Positions 43,216-50,575 of a stretch of DNA of 54,944 bases are shown here, piece after piece. Location: NCBI GenBank assembly GCA_002315595.1, contig DCHG01000019.1, positions 1-54,944 of the forward strand. Direction: 5' to 3'. Source of the DNA: Clostridiales bacterium UBA1758. Lineage in GTDB: Bacteria > Bacillota > Clostridia > Oscillospirales > UBA1758. The notes under the pieces were generated by a model, which made no database searches, was not told the origin of the DNA, and saw only the letters and a program-made list of their open reading frames with translations. Each line of letters starts with the position of its first letter. Within the stretch, counting starts at the first letter, position 1. A program made the position numbers and the translations under genes.

Positions 43216-45618
43216 ATGGATACAAAAAATACGATCATCATCCCGCTGCTTCCGTTGCGGGGATTGGTGGTTTTCCCGAATATGATTTTGCATTTTGATG
43301 TGGCGCGTGATCGTTCGATCAAAGCACTCGACGCGGCAATGTCCGCCGATCAGTGTATTTTTTTGACGACACAAAAGGATATTCGCGTTGACGCACCCAC
43401 GGGTAACGATGTATATCGTGTCGGAACGGTCGCAAAGATCCGCCAGATCCTGCGTCTTCCGAATGATGGGATGCGGGTGTTGACCGAAGGACTTTACCGT
43501 GCCGAAATGATCTCTTGCGCCGAAGACGGCGAGTATGCGTCGGCAACCGTCTGCGAACTGACCGAAAAAGAGGCGAACATTAACTCCGTACAGAATGCGG
43601 CTCTCCTTCGCAGGGCGGAGGAGGACTTTACCGAATATGCAGCCAGTTCGCCGAAACTTGCCCCGGAAGTGCTTTTGAGCGTTGCCGCAGCACGCGGACT
43701 CGGATCTATGGCGGATGCGATCGCACAGGCACTCCCGGTACATTTTGAACAGAAGCAGGGGATTCTGTCCGAAATGAATCAGGTGCGGCGTCTGCGTGGG
43801 GCGGTTGCTATTCTCGAACGTGAAACGAGCGTGCTTCACTATGAAATGGATCTTCAACAAAAGACCAATGATCATATGGAAAAACAGCAGCACGACTATT
43901 ATTTGCGCGAACAGATGAGTGTCATTCGCACGGAACTCGGCGAAGGCGAGGATGTGATCGCCGAATCCGACGAATATAAAGCCAAAATCCGCGACCTTCA
44001 TCTTTCGGAAGACAATGAAGTGAAACTGCTCAAAGAGGCTGAGCGTCTTGCGTCAATGCAGTTCGGATCGGCGGAAGCGGGCGTGATCCGCGCCTATCTC
44101 GACCACTGCATTGAACTTCCGTGGAATTCGTTTACGCAGGATCGCATTGATATTGACACGGCAAGAAAAATGCTTGACGCCGATCATTTCGGGTTGAAAA
44201 AAGTAAAACAACGCATTTTGGAATTTCTTTCCGTGAAAAAACTTGCCCCTGAAATGAAGGGACAGGTGCTTTGCCTTGTAGGACCTCCGGGCGTCGGCAA
44301 AACTTCCATCGCACTGTCCATCGGTCGTGCGATGGGGCGAAAGACCGCACGTCTGTCGCTTGGCGGTGTGCGTGATGAAGCCGATATTCGCGGACATCGT
44401 AAGACCTATATCGGGGCAATGCCGGGACGCATTATGAATGCGATTGCGCAATCCCATTCATCAAATCCCGTGCTGATTCTTGATGAGATCGACAAGATGG
44501 CGTCGGATTTCCGCGGAGCTCCCGCATCCGCGCTTTTGGAAGTTTTCGATTCCGAGCAGAACAAGGCGTTCCGCGACCATTTTATCGAACTCCCTTTTGA
44601 CCTTTCCGATGTACTTTTTATCACGACGGCAAACGATTTGAAAACCATTCCGCGTCCTTTGCTTGACCGTATGGATGTCATCGAACTTCCGACCTACACG
44701 GATATGGAAAAACTTGCTATTGCGAAGGATTATTTGGTGAAAAAACAACTTCCGCGCCACGGTCTAAACGGCAGAAATCTGCGCTTCACCGACGACGGAA
44801 TTTGTGCAATTATTTCCGGCTATACCCGTGAATCGGGCGTGCGTCAACTGGAACGAGAAATTGCCGCAATCTGCCGAAAGACGGCGATGCAGATCGCCGA
44901 GGACGGAAAAAAATCACATCTGATTTCCGAAAATAATCTGACCGAGTATCTCGGTAATGTGAAATTCATCCCCGAAGAAAAGCCTTTGGGATACGAAATC
45001 GGCATTATCAACGGACTTGCATATACCAGTGTCGGGGGCGAACTCCTTCCGATCGAGGCTGCGGTAATGCCCGGTACGGGGAAGGTCGAGATGACCGGCA
45101 GTCTTGGCGATGTGATGAAGGAATCAATTGCGGCGGCAATGACTTTCGTGCGCTCGAAATGTCTGAAATACGGCATTGCAGAGGATTTTTACAAGACGAA
45201 GGACATCCACCTTCACTTCCCGGAAAGCGCCGTTCCGAAGGACGGTCCGAGTGCGGGTGTGGGTATTGTGTGTGCAATCGTTTCCGCACTTAGCGGCGCA
45301 CCGGCAAGACGCGATATTGCCATGACAGGTGAGGTTTCCATCCGCGGCAAGGTCACCGCGATTGGGGGCTTGAGCGAAAAGAGCATGGGCGCGCTTCGCG
45401 CAGGTGTCACAACGATCATTATTCCGAAGGACAACGAACGCGATCTTTCGGAAATCGATCCCGAAGTCACGGGGCAGATTCGGTATATTCCGGTCGGGAG
45501 TGCGGAGGAAGCCATTGAACTAACGCTTGATCTGACATCGATCGCGACCGAAAAAAAGCCCGCGGTGTCGCACCATATCCCGGCGACGGAATCTGCGTCG
45601 ATGATCACCGTGAGTTGA
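43216..45618 (+). CDS. lon: ATP-dependent protease Lon
   Basis: An 800-residue Lon. The N-terminal substrate domain (about residues 1-200) starts IIPLLPLRGLVVFPNM. The AAA+ module has Walker A GPPGVGKT near 356, VRDEADIRGHRKTYIGAMPG, and Walker B PVLILDEIDK. The protease domain has the Ser-Lys dyad at Ser679 (KDGPSAGVG) and Lys722 (GGLSEKSMGA). Lon degrades misfolded and regulatory proteins in the cytoplasm. The neighbour engB downstream is the conserved lon-engB pair. No CIRCE or other heat-shock operator was found ahead of it; a lone TTATCCACA lies at 43191-43199. Confidence 0.97.
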   Translation: MDTKNTIIIPLLPLRGLVVFPNMILHFDVARDRSIKALDAAMSADQCIFLTTQKDIRVDAPTGNDVYRVGTVAKIRQILRLPNDGMRVLTEGLYRAEMISCAEDGEYASATVCELTEKEANINSVQNAALLRRAEEDFTEYAASSPKLAPEVLLSVAAARGLGSMADAIAQALPVHFEQKQGILSEMNQVRRLRGAVAILERETSVLHYEMDLQQKTNDHMEKQQHDYYLREQMSVIRTELGEGEDVIAESDEYKAKIRDLHLSEDNEVKLLKEAERLASMQFGSAEAGVIRAYLDHCIELPWNSFTQDRIDIDTARKMLDADHFGLKKVKQRILEFLSVKKLAPEMKGQVLCLVGPPGVGKTSIALSIGRAMGRKTARLSLGGVRDEADIRGHRKTYIGAMPGRIMNAIAQSHSSNPVLILDEIDKMASDFRGAPASALLEVFDSEQNKAFRDHFIELPFDLSDVLFITTANDLKTIPRPLLDRMDVIELPTYTDMEKLAIAKDYLVKKQLPRHGLNGRNLRFTDDGICAIISGYTRESGVRQLEREIAAICRKTAMQIAEDGKKSHLISENNLTEYLGNVKFIPEEKPLGYEIGIINGLAYTSVGGELLPIEAAVMPGTGKVEMTGSLGDVMKESIAAAMTFVRSKCLKYGIAEDFYKTKDIHLHFPESAVPKDGPSAGVGIVCAIVSALSGAPARRDIAMTGEVSIRGKVTAIGGLSEKSMGALRAGVTTIIIPKDNERDLSEIDPEVTGQIRYIPVGSAEEAIELTLDLTSIATEKKPAVSHHIPATESASMITVS

Positions 45619-45626
45619 GGTGGCAA

Positions 45627-46220
45627 ATGCTGAATTTTAACGATTGCGTGTTTCTTCGTTCCGCGGCTGATACAAAAAGCGTACCCGATGACGGTCGTCC
45701 GCAAATTGTTTTTGCCGGTCGTTCCAATGTCGGTAAAAGTTCCGTGATCAACTGTATCACCGCCAGAAAAAATCTAGCAAGAGTCGGGCAGACGCCCGGT
45801 AAGACCGCACAGATCAATTTGTTCACGCTTGCAAAAAAGTTTTATCTTGTCGATCTTCCGGGTTACGGATATGCGAAGGTATCAAAGCAGGAACGTGACC
45901 GTTGGGCAAACCTGATCGAAGGGTATTTTGCATCCGAACGTAATATCGCGCTCGGCGTACTTATCGTCGATAGCCGTCATTCTCCGACGGATGACGATAC
46001 AATGATGAAGGATTATTTTGAAAACGCGGGCATTCCGTTTGTTGTTGTTGCCAATAAAGCCGACAAACTCAACAAGACCGAACAAAAAGCCGCACCGGCA
46101 ATGGTGGCGGATGCGTTGGAGATCGAGTCGGACAATGTGGCGTTGTTTTCGGCAGAAAAAGGATTAGGGCGTGAAGCACTCATTCGTGTGATCGCGGATG
46201 CTTTGGAGACAGGAAAATGA
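45627..46220 (+). CDS. engB: Ribosome biogenesis GTPase EngB/YsxC
   Basis: A 197-residue essential GTPase for 50S assembly. ATG 45627 follows GAGGTGG and is preferred to the upstream TTG at 45615. Motifs: G1 GRSNVGKSS, then RVGQTPGKTAQIN (G2), DLPGYGYAKVSK (G3), VVANKADKLNK (G4) and ALFSAEKGLG (G5). Length and order match YsxC. It lies 8 bases after lon and shares four bases with the downstream hydrolase gene. Confidence 0.95.
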   Translation: MLNFNDCVFLRSAADTKSVPDDGRPQIVFAGRSNVGKSSVINCITARKNLARVGQTPGKTAQINLFTLAKKFYLVDLPGYGYAKVSKQERDRWANLIEGYFASERNIALGVLIVDSRHSPTDDDTMMKDYFENAGIPFVVVANKADKLNKTEQKAAPAMVADALEIESDNVALFSAEKGLGREALIRVIADALETGK

Positions 46221-46984
46221 AATATGTTCGCTACCAATGGAATGATCGGACGTTTTGGGGCGTTTTGGAAGGTGAAACGATTATCGTTCTCGATGCGGCA
46301 CCGTATCGGGGCGGGAAGTCGACTGGGTCTCGGTTGAGCCTTGAAAATGTGCGTCTGCTTGCGCCTTCTGAACCTTCGAAAATCGTCTGTGTCGGAAAGA
46401 ATTATTTGGAGCATACCGCCGAAATGCACGAGGAAGTCCCCAAAGTCCCGTGTCTTTTCATCAAGCCGTCCACCTGCGTTAACGCTCCGTTCGGTGATGT
46501 GGAATATCCGCGGGGATCGAAAAGGATGGATTACGAGGGCGAACTTGCTGTTGTGATCGGGAAACTTGCAAAATCCGTTTGTGCCGAGAATGCGGCGGAT
46601 TATATTTTGGGCTATACGATCCTCAACGATGTAACCGCCCGTGATATTCAAAAAAGCGAGGGACAGTGGACGAGGGGAAAGGGGTTTGACGGCTTCGCTC
46701 CCTTTGGACCGATCGTTACCGACGAGATCAATCCCGAACGTGTGCGTATTCGCAGTTACCTCAACGGCGAAAAGCGTCAGGACGGATCGGCAGGGGACGC
46801 GATCTTCAAAATCCCTTATTTGATCGAATTTATCACGCAGTCGATGACGCTTTTGCCGGGGGATGTCGTTTCGACCGGGACGCCCGCAGGTATCGGTTCA
46901 ATGATGCCGGGTGACTTGATCGAGGTCGATATCGACGGCATCGGCAGGATCGCAAATCGAATTATTCCGACGAAAAATTTTTGA
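46217..46984 (+). CDS. Fumarylacetoacetate-hydrolase-family protein
   Basis: A 255-residue FAH-family enzyme. The N-terminal small domain leads to CVGKNYLEHTAEMHEE, FIKPSTCVN, the metal-binding YEGELAVVIG, and GYTILNDVTARDIQ with KGFDGFAPFGP. The family cleaves C-C bonds or acts as oxaloacetate decarboxylase, acylpyruvate hydrolase or 2-hydroxyhepta-2,4-diene-dioate isomerase. These cannot be separated by eye; the short length fits the YcgM-like acylpyruvase or OAA decarboxylase group. It overlaps engB by four bases, though no functional link is clear. Confidence 0.85.
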   Translation: MKYVRYQWNDRTFWGVLEGETIIVLDAAPYRGGKSTGSRLSLENVRLLAPSEPSKIVCVGKNYLEHTAEMHEEVPKVPCLFIKPSTCVNAPFGDVEYPRGSKRMDYEGELAVVIGKLAKSVCAENAADYILGYTILNDVTARDIQKSEGQWTRGKGFDGFAPFGPIVTDEINPERVRIRSYLNGEKRQDGSAGDAIFKIPYLIEFITQSMTLLPGDVVSTGTPAGIGSMMPGDLIEVDIDGIGRIANRIIPTKNF

Positions 46985-47002
46985 AATTTTTGAAATTGGG
47001 TA

Positions 47003-47030
47003 TTGACTTTTTTCAAAATTGTGATATAAT
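47003..47030 (+). promoter_or_regulatory. Strong sigma-A promoter for tRNA-Val
   Basis: TTGACT (47003-47008) and a perfect TATAAT (47025-47030) are 16 bases apart, 37 bases before the tRNA. Confidence 0.75.
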
Positions 47031-47067
47031 TTATAACTGTTGAGTGACAAAATCCTCAACAGAATAT

Positions 47068-47144
47068 GGACGATTAGCTCAGTTGGCTAGAGCATCCGCT
47101 TGACGTGCGGAGGGTCAGCGGTTCAAGTCCGTTATCGTCCACCA
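47068..47144 (+). tRNA. tRNA-Val (anticodon GAC)
   Basis: The 77-base sequence folds as a full cloverleaf: acceptor GGACGAT/ATCGTCC, D stem GCTC/GAGC, anticodon stem TCCGC/GCGGA with loop TTGACGT, T stem AGCGG/CCGTT with loop TTCAAGT, discriminator A, and an encoded CCA end. The anticodon is GAC, read from positions 34-36 after the invariant T33. It has its own promoter and terminator and is not part of a tRNA cluster. Confidence 0.97.
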
Positions 47145-47173
47145 AACCGTATCTTTCGAGATACGGTTTTTTT
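47145..47173 (+). terminator. Terminator directly after tRNA-Val
   Basis: AACCGTATCT and AGATACGGTT pair around a stable TTCG tetraloop, followed by five or more T. The stem starts immediately after the CCA end. Confidence 0.9.
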
Positions 47174-47184
47174 ATTATAAATAG

Positions 47185-47213
47185 CCCGTTGAGCCGAAAA
47201 CTCAACGGGTTTT
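47185..47213. terminator. Second hairpin between tRNA-Val and the DUF4097 gene
   Basis: CCCGTTGAG and CTCAACGGG pair around a seven-base loop, followed by TTTT on the plus strand. It lies 13 bases beyond the minus-strand DUF4097 stop, so it probably serves that operon and backs up the tRNA terminator. Its minus-strand T-run is weak. Confidence 0.6.
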
Positions 47214-47225
47214 ATCATTTTTGTA

Positions 47226-48197
47226 TTATTTGTTTTTTATTACCTCGATGTTTCCCGAACTGGTTTCGATCTCGATTTCTGCCGTTCCGGCACCATGGAT
47301 ATGGTGATCATGCTTTGTGACGAGGGCAAAATCACTGGTAAATCCGCCGCTATTTGTTTCAATTTCCGCATTAAAATCGAGACAATCGGGGAGGTGCAGG
47401 CTGACATTTCCCGAAGATGACTCAAGGTCGGCGTACTTTAAGGTGTCGGTAACGGTCAAACCGATCTCGGCGGATGAGGTTGAACAATTGATTTCACCGA
47501 CGGTCTTTGCATGGGTACTGACATCGCCGGACGAAGTTGAGGCGTCGAATTTATCGACAGAGGCGAGAATTGTCGTAATTTTTCCGGAGGAGGAGGATAG
47601 TTTGACTTCTTCGCAAATGCCGTTTTGCGTCAGGTCAATGTCGCCGGAAGACGAACTCCCGTTGATTTCATCCGCTTCTGCGACAAGCCGTAATTTGCCG
47701 GAAGACGAGGAAAAGTTGAGATGCTTTGCGGTGACTGCGGCGTCCAAATCGCCGGAGGAAGTGGAAAGAGTCACCTGATCCGCCGAAAGTAAATCGGCGT
47801 GGATATCTGCGGCAGACGAGGAAAGGTCAATGATCTTGCCTATGAAATCCTTCGGAAGTGTGATTGTCAGATCTTTTTTGAGATTTTTTACGGTAAAGAT
47901 ATTTTTGCCGACGTATGAGATATGAAGCGTCTTGTCTTCGATCCACCAACTCATGGATGTTTTTTCGGTGAGTTCGGAATCGGAAACCTCGGCAATCGAG
48001 ATTCGGTTGGTGTCGGAGGAAATGACATTGATGCTTCCGTCCGACCAATCGACGATCAGCGAGGTAACGGAGGAGTCGATGATAGCGTCACCAACGGAAT
48101 ACGACTTCGTAATTTCCGGCAAAACAATGACTTTGCAGGCGGAAAGAGGGATAATCAGCAGGACGAGGGTGAGAAATGTGGCAGTTATTTTTCGCAT
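47226..48197 (-). CDS. DUF4097-family repeat lipoprotein
   Basis: A 323-residue exported lipoprotein. The signal peptide ends in the lipobox LSAC with Cys21, so signal peptidase II should cut there. From about residue 120 the protein is built of at least eight near-repeats of 18-22 residues, each starting with an S-S-S-G-like turn (STSSGDL, SSSSGKL, SSSSGDI, SSSSGKI, STSSGDV, STSSAEI, ESSSGNV, ETSSGNI). This fits the right-handed or stacked beta-strand architecture assigned to DUF4097. It is the third gene of the ECF sigma operon (starting 12 bases inside the anti-sigma gene) and may be a sensor, surface or envelope-stress product of that module. Its ligand is unknown. Confidence 0.82.
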   Translation of the reverse strand: MRKITATFLTLVLLIIPLSACKVIVLPEITKSYSVGDAIIDSSVTSLIVDWSDGSINVISSDTNRISIAEVSDSELTEKTSMSWWIEDKTLHISYVGKNIFTVKNLKKDLTITLPKDFIGKIIDLSSSAADIHADLLSADQVTLSTSSGDLDAAVTAKHLNFSSSSGKLRLVAEADEINGSSSSGDIDLTQNGICEEVKLSSSSGKITTILASVDKFDASTSSGDVSTHAKTVGEINCSTSSAEIGLTVTDTLKYADLESSSGNVSLHLPDCLDFNAEIETNSGGFTSDFALVTKHDHHIHGAGTAEIEIETSSGNIEVIKNK

Positions 48198-49159
48198 GAG
48201 TTGACCTTCTTTCGAATGTAATAAATGATTGTGAACACAGCGGCGAGAACAACTCCGACGATGAGTGCGGGGGGATAGAGATCACCTGCAAGATGATCGA
48301 TATCCCATGAAATACGTGTGTCGGTCGGCATTGAAAGGAATAATTCGAAAACGCCGTTGAAGATCGGGACAAGGAAAAACACGAACAGTCCTAAAATCAA
48401 ACTGACGAATGCGGCACGGATCCATTCACTCCACGGAAGATAACGTATAACCGCAAATATACCCCATACAAGAACGAGAAACGGAAAAGAAATGATCATT
48501 GCGATCGGGAAAAATCCGAATCCGGTCTGAAACGCGATGGCAAGATACATCATCACAAGCAAAACGGTATCAACCGTCATGACAAAAAGTGCCTTATTTC
48601 GCTTCAAAATACCGTTGAGTGACTCATACCGAACAACAATCGGTAGTAGAACAAGCGATATTCCGAATAAAGATGCCGAGGAAGCGACGAAAAACCAATC
48701 GCCCCCGGTGTAGATCGCACAGACGGCGAAAAGCAGGATCAAACATCCCGTAGATGAGGTGATGGTCGCAAAAAGACGGTGTTTCGTCAACATCAGTGGA
48801 ACGACGATCAGTGATCCGGCAAGCATCAAGGCGGCAAGCACGATAAAAAACCAATCGAGTACCGCACCGACCGCCAAATTGACGATCAGGCAGACGAGTA
48901 TGGGTAGGGTGAAGATCCCCGCAAAAACGGCGCCGACCGTGAAAGATTTTCGACGAAATAACTTCTTTTGTCCGGTGATGACATTCGCCTTTTGCTGATC
49001 GAACAAGCCGTCGGTTTCGGTGCTTTTCAGGTTTTGCAACAGTGATCGACAACCTTCACATTCGGAAAGGTGGGATTCGACGAGGGATTTACTGTCTTCA
49101 CTGCAAACCCCGTCGAGGTAAAGCGGCAGCAGGTCGGCAATAACATTGCATTGTTTCAT
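48185..49159 (-). CDS. Membrane anti-sigma factor with zf-HC2 domain
   Basis: A 324-residue protein. The N-terminal zinc-finger anti-sigma domain has C4, H30, C34 and C37 (HxxxCxxC: ESHLSECEGC) and the leader sequence CNVIADLLPLYLDGVCSE common to this family. About eight membrane helices follow from residue 75 to the end. It would hold the cognate ECF sigma at the membrane until a signal is sensed. It is encoded directly after the sigma gene (4 bases) and overlaps the DUF4097 gene. Confidence 0.85.
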   Translation of the reverse strand: MKQCNVIADLLPLYLDGVCSEDSKSLVESHLSECEGCRSLLQNLKSTETDGLFDQQKANVITGQKKLFRRKSFTVGAVFAGIFTLPILVCLIVNLAVGAVLDWFFIVLAALMLAGSLIVVPLMLTKHRLFATITSSTGCLILLFAVCAIYTGGDWFFVASSASLFGISLVLLPIVVRYESLNGILKRNKALFVMTVDTVLLVMMYLAIAFQTGFGFFPIAMIISFPFLVLVWGIFAVIRYLPWSEWIRAAFVSLILGLFVFFLVPIFNGVFELFLSMPTDTRISWDIDHLAGDLYPPALIVGVVLAAVFTIIYYIRKKVNSCEK

Positions 49160-49163
49160 TGAA

Positions 49164-49643
49164 TTATTCAGCCATCCTTTCTTTTATTTTCAGTCTGGCA
49201 CGGTGGAATGTGACGCGTGCCCATGATTCGGTTTTTCCGAAGATGGTACCGATCTCACGGAAACTGAGTTCACCGAACACGCGCAATTCAAATACCTCAC
49301 GGAAAGGTTCATCCAATCGGTGAAGCGCCATGTGAATTCGAAAGGCGAGGTCACGGTCGACTTCATCCGATTCGATGTGGATATCGGCGGATTGTGTTTC
49401 GGGTAATTCCGTATGACGGGCAAGCCGCCTCTTTTCATCCAAAAACAGATTTTTGCCGATCGCACAGAGCCATGTCAGTTCCTCGGATTCCGAACGAAAC
49501 GCAGACTTTGCGGTAAAGGCTTTGTAAAATGTTTCTTGCGTCAACTCCTGAGCAAGATCATCGTTTTTTGTCAGTGTGACGAGATAGGAATACACGCGCA
49601 TATAGTAGACCTGCATGAGTTTTTCGCAAAGTTTTTGATCCAA
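49164..49643 (-). CDS. ECF-type RNA polymerase sigma factor
   Basis: A 159-residue extracytoplasmic-function sigma factor. Region 2 (about residues 10-75) carries DLAQELTQETFYKAFT and TWLCAIGKNLFLDEKRR. Region 4 (about 100-155) carries the helix-turn-helix ELRVFGELSFREIGTIFG and ARVTFHRARLKIKERM. The start is TTG 49643 behind GGCGGTGAG. It heads the operon with the zinc-finger anti-sigma and the DUF4097 lipoprotein. The ECF consensus promoter 35 bases upstream suggests that it drives its own operon. Confidence 0.92.
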   Translation of the reverse strand: MDQKLCEKLMQVYYMRVYSYLVTLTKNDDLAQELTQETFYKAFTAKSAFRSESEELTWLCAIGKNLFLDEKRRLARHTELPETQSADIHIESDEVDRDLAFRIHMALHRLDEPFREVFELRVFGELSFREIGTIFGKTESWARVTFHRARLKIKERMAE

Positions 49644-49677
49644 AGTCTCACCGCCTTTCGTTTTGATTCGTGGGTTA

Positions 49678-49703
49678 GACGGAGAAAAATCCGTTTCGTT
49701 ACA
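49678..49703 (-). promoter_or_regulatory. ECF-type promoter, likely autoregulatory
   Basis: On the minus strand, TGTAAC (49703-49698) and CGTC (49681-49678) are exactly 16 bases apart. This matches the AAC and CGTC boxes of Bacillota ECF sigma promoters, and lies 35 bases before the sigma gene's start. Confidence 0.65.
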
Positions 49704-49733
49704 GTTTTTTTTAAAAAGATTTGATCGAGATGA

Positions 49734-49761
49734 AGTATAATTTTTATAATCTATTATATCA
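49734..49761 (-). promoter_or_regulatory. Possible sigma-A promoter of the ECF operon
   Basis: On the minus strand, TTGATA (49761-49756) and TATACT (49739-49734) are 16 bases apart, upstream of the ECF-type site. It could supply basal transcription. The region is very AT-rich, so the match may be accidental. Confidence 0.4.
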
Positions 49762-49841
49762 AATGACGGAGGAAAAACAACGGATTATTTCGACTGAAAT
49801 TGATTAAAGAAAAATTATTATCGAAAAACAATAAAAAACTA

Positions 49842-49870
49842 TTGCAATTCGAAAAACCGTGTGATATACT
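49842..49870 (+). promoter_or_regulatory. Putative sigma-A promoter for the DUF2975 operon
   Basis: TTGCAA (49842-49847) and TATACT (49865-49870) are 17 bases apart, 26 bases before the ATG at 49897. Confidence 0.6.
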
Positions 49871-49896
49871 AGCCTCATCGAAACGGAGGAATAAAA

Positions 49897-50343
49897 ATGT
49901 GGAACAAAGATAAAAGTCTGGCACTCTCCTATATCATCACGATCGTTGTGTTTGCGGCGACGGTTGCGGCATTGGGGTTTATCCCGAGTATATTGAAATG
50001 GTATTTCGATGAATCGGGACGCGAACAAAACATTGCGGTATGGCTTTATATCGCATTTTACGGTGCGGATTTGTTTGCAATGACGGCGATCGGATGTCTG
50101 TGGGCGGTTTTGGGCAATATCCGCAAGGGTGAGATTTTTGTCGCCGCCAATGTGAAACTCATCCGATTGATCTCGTGGTGTTCGTTTGGGGTTGCAATCG
50201 CATTTGCACCTGCGACGAGATTTTATTTGACCGCGATCATCGTTTTTGCGGCTGCGGCGTTTTTCGGGTTAACGCTTCGCGTTCTTAAAAACGTGATTGA
50301 AAAGGCGGTCGAAATCCGCGAAGAAAACGACGCAACGATTTGA
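49897..50343 (+). CDS. DUF2975-family small membrane protein
   Basis: A 148-residue protein with four predicted membrane helices (about residues 10-30, 48-72, 84-108 and 110-130) and the DUF2975 pattern WAVLGNIRKGEIFVAANVKLIRLISW. Proteins of this family are typically encoded next to a small Cro/CI-like regulator, as here (10-base gap to the next start). The function is unknown. ATG 49897 follows CGGAGGA. Confidence 0.78.
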   Translation: MWNKDKSLALSYIITIVVFAATVAALGFIPSILKWYFDESGREQNIAVWLYIAFYGADLFAMTAIGCLWAVLGNIRKGEIFVAANVKLIRLISWCSFGVAIAFAPATRFYLTAIIVFAAAAFFGLTLRVLKNVIEKAVEIREENDATI

Positions 50344-50353
50344 GGGTGAAAAA

Positions 50354-50575
50354 ATGCCGATTATAGTGAATGTCGATGTTATGCTCGCCAAACGAAAGAT
50401 GAGTTCGGGCGAACTTGCCGAAAGAATTGGGATCACACCCGCCAATCTTTCGATTTTGAAAAACAACAAAGCAAAAGCAATTCGCTTTTCAACATTGGAA
50501 GCCATTTGCCGCGAGTTGAATTGCAACCCCGGCGATATCCTTGAATATGTGAATGATACGGAGGGTATTATATGA
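50354..50575 (+). CDS. Small Cro/CI-family HTH regulator
   Basis: A 73-residue YozG-like DNA-binding protein consisting almost only of one helix-turn-helix (ERIGITPANLSILKNNKAKA) and the trailing FSTLEAICRELNCNPGDILEY. The frame can be extended to 50297, but GAGGGTG lies just before ATG 50354 and the family starts here. It probably controls this three-gene module, with the DUF2975 protein as membrane partner (inference). It overlaps the next gene by four bases (ATGA). Confidence 0.88.
   Translation: MPIIVNVDVMLAKRKMSSGELAERIGITPANLSILKNNKAKAIRFSTLEAICRELNCNPGDILEYVNDTEGII

Noticed and set aside
47145..47225. Possible integration site at the 3' end of tRNA-Val
   Set aside because: tRNA ends are common attachment sites, but no integrase, direct repeat of the tRNA end or foreign-looking gene block follows. 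Only two terminator hairpins are present.
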